Part shown: in pieces, positions 1 through 10,763 of the stretch
Numbering within the stretch: position 1 is the stretch's first letter
How the letters are laid out: each line of letters opens with the position of its first letter
Source of the DNA: Auxenochlorella pyrenoidosa
Taxonomy: Eukaryota > Chlorophyta > Trebouxiophyceae > Chlorellales > Chlorellaceae
Assembly: GCA_001430745.1 (NCBI GenBank)
Contig: KQ482003.1
Coordinates: 1,480,850-1,516,948, forward strand
Direction: 5' to 3'
Length of the DNA: 36,099 nt
Program-made: the position numbers and the translations under genes
The notes under the pieces: generated by a model
Told to the model about the DNA's origin: nothing
What the model saw: the letters and a program-made list of their open reading frames with translations, nothing else
Database searches by the model: none

Positions 1-3000
1 TGCGCGCGCTCCAGCCCGATGCCGCTCTCCAGCAGCGTGATCAGCTCCTCGTAGTGCCCGCGCGTCTGGTAGAAGTCGGACACCTGCGGGGTGCGCGGGT
101 GGGCGGGGGGGAGGGGTGGGGCAGTGGCCATAGGGGCGGGTGGGCGGGGTGGGCATCAATCCAGGGAGCAGCCTGGGAATTGACGTTGGCGGAGAGGGTA
201 TGCAGGCAGGGCAGAGCCGCCGCTGGCAGCCACCAGCTGCAGGCACACAAGGACGGTGCACTGTCTGCGCCAAGGGTGGCTTGCCCCTGAGCTGGCCGCG
301 GGCCCGGCCCCGGGGGCGCACCTCCATGAGGTCGTCGGCGTTGATGATGATGTTGAGGCCGCACAGCTGCGCCAGCTTGAACTCCCCCTCCTCCACGCAC
401 GCATACGCCACCTCCTTCCACGTGCGCGGCGAGTTGGCCTGCGGAACAATGGGCACGGGGCCAGAGGGTGTGGTTTTCCAGTTGCGGGGACAGTGGCGCG
501 CCGCCAAGCACGTCACCTGGGGCACACAACGCCCTTACTGGCCCTCAGCCGCGCGCACCTTGCGCGCCGCGTCCACCGCTGCCTGGAACTGGTGCAGCCG
601 CACGAGTGTGGACGCCAGGCGGCCGTAGTTGGGGATGCGCGTGTAGATGATGCGCGCAGCGTCGTACAGGCCCTCCTCGAAGCACCTGCAGTGGCAGCCA
701 GGCGGGTTGAGAAGGTGTCGAATGTCAGGGTGGCTGGAGGGGCCAAGAATGACCGACGTGCAGCAGACAGGCAAGAAGGATTGGGCAGAGAGCGTGGGGC
801 GGGGGCACTACGACGTGCCGCGCCGCCGCCCACCAGCAGCCTGGCTGCACGCTCAGCGCCCAGCGCGAGCGTGCCGGCGCGCCCACCTGTCTCCCACCGC
901 CTGCAGGTTTGCCAGGTGGCTGCTGGTGATGAACTCCTCCAGCGGCCCAAGGTCCTTGTTCTTGGCGTAGGCGTACACCAGCTCCGTGTCCACCTGGGGC
1001 GGGCGCAGGGGGGGGAGGTGGTGGGGCAGGGGGGGTGAGAGCCAGGGATTGTACACAATGGTTGAGGGGACTGAGCACACGCGGCGAGATGCAGGCAGGC
1101 AGCTGTGCGGGCAGGAGTGCTTTGAGCGTGCATGGACTGCAGGGAGCCAAAATGAGCGCTGGGAGAGCAGGATAGGGGGACTGCATGAGGCCGGCATCCG
1201 TCGAGGTTGCCCCGCCGCCCCTGCGCCGCTGCCCCGCCCCTCACCTTGGGGTCCTTGACCTTCTTCCGCACCATGAGCAGGAACTTGGCCAGGTCGTCGT
1301 GCTGGCCGGCCTGCGGGGGAGCGAGTGTGGGGTGGCGGGGGCGCAGCGGCGGGATCGCGTCGGCACCGAGCATCAGCTGAGCGCGCTAGTTGGCGGCCAG
1401 CCGGCATGGCGCTCGCTGCCGGCGTTTGGTCAGAGGAAAGTGACCTTGCCAGCCGGCAGGCAGCAGTCCCGCCTCACCTCGTTGGCCTTGGCGATGACCT
1501 CGTTGTACTTGCTGGTGTCGGCGGCGCGCAGGTAGGCGGCAATGGCGTCGCTGACCTGCAGGCCCCGGGCGACAGGCAGCGTGTGCACCGGAATGCATCA
1601 GGGCGCATGCACTGCGCAGACGGGCGACGCGCTCCATAGAGGCTTGCTGGGCAGGCGCTGGGCGCTGAGCGGGTGCATGCAAGCTGCTCAGCACCACCGG
1701 GTGCATGCCCCTCCATCCCCATCCCTACCGCCCCACCTGCGCATGGTCCAGGTACGAGTTGGCCAGCTCGCTCCACACGGCGGGCTCGTCCACCTGCAGG
1801 GGCCACGCCGGGCGAGGGGTTGCAGAGGGACAGGGAGCTCAGCCTCGATCCTCAACAACATGTGCAGGCAAGACCACATGGCGTGCCTGTGTGCACAGCC
1901 ATGCCCCGCCCCCAGCCGCGCCCCCCCCCCCCCCCCCGCCCACACACCCACCCACCTTGGTGGCGAACTCGTGCGCGCGGTTCAGGTCCTCCATGTGGTC
2001 CAGCACCACCTTGATGGCCTGCTGGCGCAGCCCAAACTTCTTGTAGATCTCAAACGCCTCCTCAAACAGCTCGTAGCTGCAGCCAGGAGAGGAGAGGGCA
2101 AGGGAGGGTGGGTGCAGGCGCGTGGATGTGGGCAGGCAGGCATGACACGGCAGTGCCTGCCGCCAGCAGGCCATGGGCGCCACGGGAGCGAGCGGCGGGA
2201 AGGGGGCCTCTGCAGGGGGAGGCGAGGGGGGGCTCACCCCACAGCGATCTCGCCCACGGCGGGGCCGTCAAAGTTGTCCAGGCGGTGGATGTAGTCCTTG
2301 ACGCGCGTCTTGTCGGCCTTGATGGCGGTGATGATCAGCAGGTTCTGCCGGGAGCAGGGGGGTTGGGGGGACCAGCCGGGGCAGTGAAGCGCTGGCAGGT
2401 TGGCGTGCTCTTCACAGACAAGTGCTGCAAGTGTCCCCTGCACTCCTGCCCCCGCCCCCCACTCTCCCTCTTAGCATAACCACCCACCCACCTGGAGGTT
2501 GTGGTTGTTGCTGAAGGAGGAGTTGTTGAGCACAATCTTCTCCAGCAGCTCGATCAGCTCGGCCTGCAGGTCGGCCTGCATGAAGGCCTTGACCGCCACC
2601 GACACGCTCTCCGGGTTCTTGCACTCGGGCAGCGCGGTGGACACCACCTGGGGGGCCGGGAGGGGGAGGCGGCAAAGTGAGGGTGGGGAAAGGGCCAGGC
2701 ATGCCCCGGCCTACGCAGCAAGTGCCGAAACCGGCAGGCTGGCGTGAAGTGCAGAGGCGCGCAGAGGGCGATGCAGAGGGGCGAGCCCACCGGGAGCTCT
2801 GGGCCCCCGCTCACCTGGTCGATGAGCTGGCGGCGGAACTTGTTGTCGTCGACCAGCACCGACAGCCAGAGGTCGGCGTCGGAGCGCTCCACAATGTAGC
2901 GCGCCTGGGGGAGGGGGGCGTGTGTTTGTGTGGGAGGGAGCTTGGTGGCGCCCGGGCACCACACCAGCGAGTGACAGGTGAGGACAGCAGGTGCACACTG

Positions 3001-6000
3001 CTGGCACTGAAACAACCACAAAATCAACCACACCTCTCCATGCGGCCTGCCTTTGCAGACTCTGGCCCACTGCCTTGCCGGCCGCTCGCCCACCTGCAGC
3101 TTGAACATGGCGTTCTTGTTGGTGCACTCCACCAGCGCCTCGTCGCACTGCCCCCGCTTGTACGCCACGCAGGCCAGGCTGGGGTCGCGCTTCTCGGCAA
3201 ACTTGCCCACCACCTGGGCGGGGGAAAGGGGGAGCATGCGAGGGAGACGTGATCAGGCGGCAGCAGGGAATGTGGCGCGGGGGCACCCGGGAAGTGGCTT
3301 GGCAACATGCTGCAGCTGGCCTGGCCAGAGCCGGCGGCAGGCTCCCCAGCCCCGCGTTGCCTGCCCCTCACCACTTGCCCACCCAGCGGACCAGCACCCA
3401 CCAGCGAGTCATAGTAGGGGTTGGTGGTCAGGAAGTGCTCCGGGTTGTTGTTGGTGTCGATGATGATCTTGCCCAGGGCGTTGTGGACCTGGGGGTCCTG
3501 CAGAGGGGAAGCAGACGCCAGGCACGCAGTGCCGCAATGGAGGCGTCAGCGTGCCAGCCGAGACCAAGGTGTAATGAGATTGGTCAACATGCGAGCCACG
3601 ATGGACACCGCTCCCTGCAGCCACATTGCCTGCTCAGCCCGTGGCAGCGTGCAGCAGCACCTGTGCCGCCGCCCTGCATACCCAGGCAGCCGCCCCGGAA
3701 TGCTCCTGCACCCTTGGAGCCCGGCTGCCCTTCTGCGCCCCTGCAGCCCACCTTGGAGCCCTCGGACACCAGCTGCTCCAGGAAGGGGTTCAGCATCTTC
3801 AGCTTGTTGCGCTTCTCCACCTCCTCCACCAGCGACTCGACCGGGATGAGCGACCGCACCGACAGGATGAGGTTGTTGATGAAGTTGTCCTCGGCCTCTG
3901 CGTCCAGCAGCGCGCCCACCACCTGGGGGCAAGGGGGAGGGAGGAAGGGCAGGGGAAGAGTTGGTGCGCCTGGTGGGGGGCCAACGCGCTGAGCGTGGCT
4001 ACACAACAGTGGCCAGGACGGCGCTGTCAGCCACCTGCGAGCACCCCTGCACAGCAGCTGCCCGCCCCTCGCGCGCTGCTCCACGTTCAAAGCCCAGCCC
4101 GGGCGAGGTGCCCACCTGCGGCGCCTTCTGTGGGTTGACCTTCTGCACGTAGCCCTCGATGTAGCGGAACATGTTCTTTTGGAACAGGTAGAGGGTGAGG
4201 TCGGGCACCATGTCGAAGCGGTCGCACACGTTGATGAGCGGCCGCGCGTCGGGCAGGTTGGCCTGCGACGCAACAGGGTGAGGGCAGAGGTGGGTGCGGG
4301 TGGCTAGACGAGGTGGACAAACCACACAGGGCGTCGGGGAATGCTGTGGTCGCCGTTGTGATGCCTTTGCAACCAGAGGGCATTGCGTCGCACACTCCGT
4401 CCGGCACCCCTGGCCCCGGCTGCGCCCCTGCCCTCAGCTGCTCCTCCACCCCACACACAAACACACCTCCATGAGGAAGGTCTTGACACGCTCGGGCGGG
4501 TAGAAGTTGGACTCGCGCGTCACGCGCTCCACCTCCTTGAGCTGCCCCGTCTTGGCCGCAGCCTCGATGTACTTGTAGTGCACCTGCGGGCGGCAGGGGC
4601 GGCAGGGGCGCAGGCTGGGCTCCACAGCCTCCAGACAGGCGCAGCAGGCTTGGGCTCCAGCACGGCAAAGCGGCGGGCAGGCCGGGCATGTCCATGCTGC
4701 GGGCTGGACTTGTAAAGTGGGGGCAAGCCAGCGGGCCGGATGCCGCCACGGCCAGTCGGGAGGCGCATGCATCCCCAGCGCATTCCCGGCCGCCGCCTCT
4801 ATTAACTGGGCTGGCTTGCTGCAGCAGCGGGCCTGCCTGCCCGGCCCCCGAGTGCAGCCCCCCCCGGCGCACCTCGGGGTTCTCGGAGAAGGCGATGTTG
4901 GCGCCCAGGTAGAAGTAGAGGCCGTGGTACGACTTGTGGCTCTCCAGCAGCTCGATGATCTTCTCCGCGGTCAGCTGCGCGGGGAGGGCAGGGGGGCCGG
5001 GCGGCGTGGGCGGCTGCTATAATGGGGTGCGCTCACGACAGCTGTTCCGGCTGCAGCCATTGGTCCCTTGAGAAGTACACATGCTCCCCATGATGTGCAC
5101 TCTGTGTGCGCCCTGCAATGCACGGCGCTGGCAGCACACACGCCTGGCTGGCCGAACAGCCTGCCTGCCTGCCTGCCTGCGTCTTCCCTCCCGCCCCCCT
5201 GGCACCTGCTCCGTGTACTCCTTGGCCACGTTGACCACGATCTGCAGGTTCTGCTGCATGTTGGTCTCCAGCAGCACCTTGAGGCAATCGAGCGCCCACT
5301 CGGCTGCAAAACGCCAGGGAAGAGGGAGGGGCAGCCAGGATGAGGTGGGCACCCAGGGCGTGCAGCAACTTGGAGCACAGCAAGCTTGCACATGAACGTG
5401 CTATCTCCACGGAGCTTGCGGCACCCATACTTCCATGCCCCACCAGTTTATAGCACGCCCAGTTGCAGGCCCCCCCCCCCCCCCTCCCCCCTGCCTCACC
5501 CGACAGCGTGCCGAAGTACTCGACCAGCGCCTGCGGGTCGATGGCGTGGGTGTTGACGATGACGCGCTTGATGTCCGACAGGTCGGTGTAGTGCTGCAGC
5601 GCGCGCATGTACAGCCCCGCCTTCTCGCACAGCTGCGCCACGCGCGGGCGGTCGTAGTGCGTGAGCGTGCCGTTGGCCAGGATGGCGTCCGCCACCTGCG
5701 GGGAGGGCAGGAGGGGGGAGCCAGGGTTGGTAGGCAACACACACCGGCCACAGGAGCCAGCAAGAAGGACGCAGCTCCAGCAGGCGTGCCCTGGAGTGCC
5801 TGCCTCTTGTGGGCACAGCTCACTGCCGCCCCCCGAGGCCGCCCCCCGCCCCAGCCCGCGGCCCACCTGCGGGTTGGTCACCAGGTTGATCTCCAGCAGC
5901 TTGGTCTGCAGCACCGCGTTCTTGGGGTCGTTGTCCTGGAGCACGTCCAGCAGGAAGGCGGTGGCCTCGCGCACCATGTTGCGCTGCAGGAACAGGTCGG

Positions 6001-9000
6001 CCATGGTGTTGAGGTCCAGCGGCGGGCCGGGCTGCACGGGGGGAGGGGGAGGGAGGGGGCGGAGTGACTGAGCACGCTCGGCGATGGGGAGCATGTTGCA
6101 CACGGCTGCATGGTGCACTGCCAGTCTCGAAACCAGGCCACAGCCGCGACGATGTGCACATGCAAGCTTGCGCCAGCATGTTGCCACGCTCCCCCGCGCC
6201 TCCCCTGCTGCCGCTTGCCTGCTTGGCCACCATCTTGGCCAGGTTGACGGCGGCGTCGGGGTTGTCCATGGACAGGCGCTGCAGCAGGAAGAGGTAGTCG
6301 GGCGAGGCGCCGCTGCTGCGGGTGTACTGCGCCTGCAGGGGGGGGGGGCAAGGCAGGACCAGCAAGCACAGGCGCATGTCAGCAGGGGCTGGATTGCATG
6401 CCCGCATGCATGAGGGCTCGCCCGGCAGGTGAACACGTCAGAGACTCCTGGCACAGCAAGTCGCAACGCACCAGGAAAAGAGCTGTCAAGTGCTTGGCAG
6501 CCAGACCTCTGATTCCCCAATAACGGTCTGCCAGGTACACACCAACATCAACCAGGCCCCCTGGCTGTGAGCCACGCCCGCTTTCCAGCCCCGCCGCCTC
6601 ACCAGCTGGTCAAAGTCGCCCTTGGCCGCCAGCGCCTCCACCACCTTGCCGCTGGCGCCGGCCTGCTGGTAGATGGCCTGGGCGGTGTCCCAGTCGGACG
6701 CGCCCTTGAACAGGTCGCCCAGCTCCTCGCTGGCCGCCAGCTTGCCCTCCTGCAGCGGGGCGGGGTGCGTGCGGGTCACCGGCCTGCGGCCACACCATCT
6801 GCTGTCCCCTGAATGGTCGGCCTGCTGGAAATTTGGCTGTTCCGTCCCACCTCTCCAGGGTGCAGACAGCCACCTTGCTTACGCCAACACTCCAGGCGCG
6901 CTCCTACTCGGCCTGCGCACCCCCTCCCTACCCCCCCACCCCCACCCCCCGCCCCGCCCCGCACCTTCCACCAGTTGTCCAGCAGTTGCTTCTTGTTCTG
7001 CTGGATGACCAGGCGGCCCAGCTCCACCGACTCGAGCTGGTTGAGCGAGGACTTGGTGAGGATGGTGCCAAAGTAGACGAGCAGCGGCGAGGTCTGGCCG
7101 GGCGCGGCGGGCACGCGCTTGAAGCTCTCAATCGTCTCGGCGGTGCGCAGCACGCCCTGCGGCGACTCGGCTGCCAGCTCTGCCGCCTCCTTGTACTGCC
7201 CCGCGCCGTACATGCGCTGGAACTGCTGCACCACCAGGCCCTCGGCGCCCGGCAGGTTGCCGCGCTTGGCCAGCGCCATGGCCAGGTCCAGGTTCTGCAG
7301 CTGCTGGCTGACAAAGGGCACCAGCGCGTCCGCGTTCACGCTGCCCACCAGCACCTGGCCGCGGCTGCAGAGCACAAGTGGGGGGGGCGGGGGGGGCCGA
7401 GAGGGAGGTGGGCGCCTTGGGGGGGCGGGGTGGTACTGAGCGCAGCCAAGCTGCAGTAAATCTGCATACTTTCTGAGACAGCAGAGGTGGGTGGGCTTGA
7501 ACTGTGTGTGCAGCAACGCAGCATGCCTCGCTGTGCGGAGGCCCTGCGAGCAGGGCGGTCGGCGCCTGCAGGCCCGCGCACCGGTTGATGGCTGCAAAGC
7601 CGCCGGTGGCGGGCGCGGGCGCCGCCAGGAAGATGGGGTCGGACGACACGCGGGTGCGGTAGACCGCGGTGGCGCTCTCCAGGTCGTACACAAACAGCAG
7701 GCCCAACTTGGTGATCACGTACACCAGGCCGTACTTGTCGCTGCGGGGGTGTGTGAGTGTGTGTGTGCTTGGGGTGGGGTGGGGGTGGGGAGTGCCCGAC
7801 CGAAGTGCTCGGAACGGGAGGCACTTCCGTGCTGCGCCTGCTGCTCTGCAGGCCACCCTGGCTGCGCCAACCAGCGTCGCGGAACCTGGAGGCACCTGTC
7901 AACTGCCTGTGCTGCGCAAGCTGTCATGCTCAGCGTGCTGCTGGCAGCGCCGCTGCCAGCACTGTCCCCTCTGCACCGGCCATCCACAAAGCGCGCCCCC
8001 GGGTGCGCGCCCCACCTGATCTGCATGGACACCGGGAAGTCGTCGGCGAACTCTGGCGGGAAGAACAGCTCGGCACTCTTCTTCAGGCTCGTCTGCCCCG
8101 GCTGGCCCAGCTCGATGACGTGCAGCTTGGAGACGACAGCGCCGCCCGCCAGCGTCTTCTGCGCAAAGCTGATGACGGGCGCAGCCTTGCCGCCCAGCTG
8201 CAGCGTGGTGAAGGCCGCGGCATGCGCCTCCAGCGCCTGGCTGCGCGCCTGCTCCACGCTGTACAGCTGCATGAAGCCCTTAACCAGCTGCGGGCGCTCG
8301 GGGGCGCCAGGGGCGATGCCCACCAGCACGCACCTGGGGAGGGGGCAAGGCCAGGCAGGCGGCAGGGTGTGCAACCTTGCGGCTTGCAAGCTCCGCACAG
8401 CTTGCACCAGGATGGCAGCTGAATGTGCGGTGTCAAGCACGGGCCCTTCCTCTTGAAGCGGGTGCAACAGTGGGCCAACCACGCGATGGGTCGGCCCGGC
8501 ACGCACCACTTCTCCGTGGGGTCCACGCGGTAGCTGATGATCTGCGTCTGCTCCAGGTTGGCCGCACGGTCAAACACCTTGACCGGGTCGCTGGTGCCCT
8601 GCGGCGCACGCACAGGCCGCAGACACTGTCAAGCCAAGGCCGAACCTCGACTGGCTCTTCAGCCGGGGTTTCCGGTGCATAATGTACAGAGGATGCCTTG
8701 CGCCATATCCTGCACACGTCTCACTCCCTGCGACCAGCACCTGGGTGCTGACCCCTGCGCAAAGCTGCTCCTGATCAATTCATACTCTTTAATGCCCCCA
8801 TCGTCCTGAGCCCACTGAGCCTGCAGCCCTGCTTGCTTGCAGGCTTGCAGGCACGCAGTCTGCTCTCAGATCCCTTGCTGACCGGTGCAGGGCGGCACGC
8901 GCCCACCACCGCAGCACCCACCTCCATGTCCCAGTGATAGACCGCGGCGGCGGTCACCAGGCCCAGCTTGGTGCCGGTGATCCACTTCCAGAACACCACG

Positions 9001-10143
9001 CTCTCTGCAAACTGCACGCTCTTCAGCTTGGCCTTGGTGTCCAGGTTGAAGATCTGGAGGGGAGGTCGGGGCAGAAAAGGCGGACCGCCAGGTGGGTGGT
9101 ACAGTCGCGGGCATGCTGGAGCGCCGTGACGCCGGGCAGGCACCCTGCTCGCCGGCGCCTTGCGATCGCTCTGCAGCCCGCACAGGCAACCACAACGTGC
9201 CAATGCTGGCTGGCATGACACGCCGCTGCGCCCGGCAGCAGCGTGCGTACCTGCAGGTTGTCACCCGCAACGCCCGGCACCGCCGCCTTGAGCGCCATGA
9301 TCTTGCTGTTGGGGTTCATGATCGCGCTGTCTGCCTTGATGGGCCGCTTCTCAGGGGCCGAAGGCGCCGCTGTGTCAATGATGACCTGGCGCAGGAGCCG
9401 GGGCCAGCGGGTGCATGGCAGTCGGCAGGGGCAGGCTCTTGTGCAGACCAGCAGGTCATGCCTGCCAGCAGCGCAAAACCACACAGCAGGTACAGAACAT
9501 GCAGCACATGCTGCCGTGCGCGTGCACATGTCATGTGGCAAGCTGGTAGTTTGGAGCAGCAGGCGGCCGCATGCGCTGTGGCGAGCTGGCGCGATGCTCG
9601 GGGGGCACGGACGAGGGTTGCAACCTGCCGCAGCAAGCTGCTGCCAGCTACAAAGCACCTGTTCCCAGGCCTGCAGCTCACCAGCTGGTTCTGTGGCGTG
9701 GTCTCGCGCACACAAATGTACTTGCCGCTCTCGCAGGTCACATTTGTGAAGGTGATGGAGCTCTGCTGCACCCCCAGGCTCTGGAGCTGCACACAACATG
9801 GGTGTTAAGCGCGCAAGCGTGAGATCGCTGGCAGCCAAAGGATGGTGACACTGGGCGCCAATGCGCTCTGCACCACTCTGCGCCGCGATGAGGAGCGTAG
9901 CGCTGGCGCCGACGGCAGCCGGGTGGTCGGCAGCAGGTTTATGCAGGCGGCGGCGGCATCCCCTGTCAGCGGGCCGCTCGCGCCTGCTGAGCCCTGGGAT
10001 CGGCAGCAATGCGGCGGCAGCGGGGGGCGCAAGCAGGCAGCAGTCAACCAGTGGCAGCAACACAACCGCACTGCGGATCACCCCACGCGGCCTACGTTCA
10101 GCAGCTCCGTGAGCTGGATGGGAGGGATCCCGGCGGCTGCCAT
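1..10143 (-). CDS. CHC: Clathrin heavy chain (3' end outside window)
   Basis: Heavy chain of the clathrin triskelion, which coats vesicles at the plasma membrane and trans-Golgi. Thirty exons join without a frame break (3,971 nt, about 1,323 of roughly 1,700 residues): 10143-10096, 9786-9682, 9385-9251, 9053-8922, 8598-8507, 8333-8016, 7740-7582, 7364-6965, 6749-6603, 6332-6219, 6031-5867, 5695-5500, 5303-5206, 4974-4873, 4583-4467, 4262-4116, 3922-3752, 3497-3402, 3213-3094, 2904-2815, 2647-2492, 2344-2238, 2076-1956, 1793-1737, 1555-1478, 1310-1245, 993-887, 685-559, 438-322, 83-1. The start [16 protein letters not shown] matches plant heavy chains. The N-terminal propeller ([40 protein letters not shown]) spans about residues 1-360; alpha-solenoid repeats follow ([37 protein letters not shown]). 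The C-terminal repeats, trimerisation domain and tail, about 390 residues, lie beyond base 1. Confidence 0.98.
5161..5180. repeat. (CTGC)5 microsatellite
   Basis: Five perfect CTGC units lie in the clathrin intron between exons 13 and 14. Confidence 0.9.
5470..5484. repeat. C15 homopolymer in clathrin intron
   Basis: Fifteen consecutive C on the plus strand (G15 in the sense of the gene), just downstream of the exon 12 donor. A similar C17 run lies at 1921-1937, near the exon 23 donor. Confidence 0.9.
6032..6218 (-). other. GC-AG intron in clathrin gene
   Basis: Exon 10 ends ...AKMVAKQ and exon 11 starts PGPPLDLN. The only donor that joins them in phase at the conserved position is CAG|GCAAGC, the classical GC-donor consensus, paired with acceptor GTGCAG. 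The joined text aligns with plant clathrin leading into DLFLQRN. Inference from protein conservation; no transcript was seen. Confidence 0.75.
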
Positions 10144-10457
10144 CCTGGCGTCTCCCAAGGCGGAGATCAATGCGAGGGAGGAGGAGGAGGGCGGAGGCCC
10201 CCGCCGGCTGGTGTGAAGAGTCGACTCCCTGATGCAATTAGGAGCCTTGGGAGGAGGCCAGATGATGATCGCCCACTCCAGGGGCCGAGGGCCCACTAGA
10301 GGGGAGCGCGTGCTGTGGGTGAGCAGCAGCTCAGCATCGCGGGCTCCTGGGGCGGCGCTGGCCATCTGATCGCACCCTGTGCGGCTGCATCCTGTCATCC
10401 ACGCAGGGCACAAGCTCAGTGCTGCTCCACGACCAGCCCCAACCCAGGCAGGCTTAG

Positions 10458-10473
10458 TTGGCCAGTTTGCCAA
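10458..10473. repeat. Inverted repeat TTGGC-N6-GCCAA
   Basis: Perfect 5-bp arms separated by 6 bp, 15 bp upstream of the TGACGTCA palindrome and in the same promoter. It may be a dimeric factor site, but this is weak evidence by itself. Confidence 0.4.
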
Positions 10474-10487
10474 CGTATGGCTGCCAC

Positions 10488-10495
10488 TGACGTCA
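10488..10495. promoter_or_regulatory. TGACGTCA palindrome (bZIP/CRE-type site)
   Basis: A perfect 8-bp palindrome TGACGTCA, the classical binding site for CREB/TGA-type bZIP factors, sits in the shared promoter, 345 bp from the clathrin ATG and 269 bp from the EDC4 ATG. Its symmetry would suit a two-way promoter. That it is bound is an inference. Confidence 0.45.
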
Positions 10496-10763
10496 CCGTG
10501 TATGTTCTTGAGCTCGATTGGAAGGCCGCCAGCCCTCCCCGAAACAGCTGATTGCCGGGTCGTGTCCAAGGCCGGCCTGAGGAGCGGAACTGCTCCATGC
10601 TGGCATGAGCAAGCCGCTGCGAGAGCGTACAAGGGCTGCCCCGCCTCTACACCGTCACAAGGACAGCCGCCGCCGCCGCTGCCGCTGCTGCAAGGCCGCC
10701 GCCCCCTCCTGCGCCTCACCTTGCGACCCCGCTGCTTGCAGGCCCGACCAGCCAAGCCAAGGT

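Larger units (their letters stand above)
10144..10763. promoter_or_regulatory. Bidirectional promoter region between clathrin and EDC4 genes
   Basis: The start codons of the minus-strand clathrin gene and the plus-strand EDC4 gene lie 620 bp apart, head to head, so both promoters and 5' leaders must fit here unless distant leader exons exist. An ATG at 10605 is in frame with the EDC4 start and open through to it, so part of this stretch could be coding. The upstream extension is Arg/Cys-rich and shows no conserved block, so it was treated as leader. No TATA box was recognised. Confidence 0.6.

Noticed and set aside
10605..10763. In-frame upstream ATG extending EDC4 by 53 residues
   Set aside because: The extension is Arg/Cys-rich with no conserved feature, and the ATG at 10764 gives an N-terminus typical of the family. 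It cannot be excluded without a 5' end.
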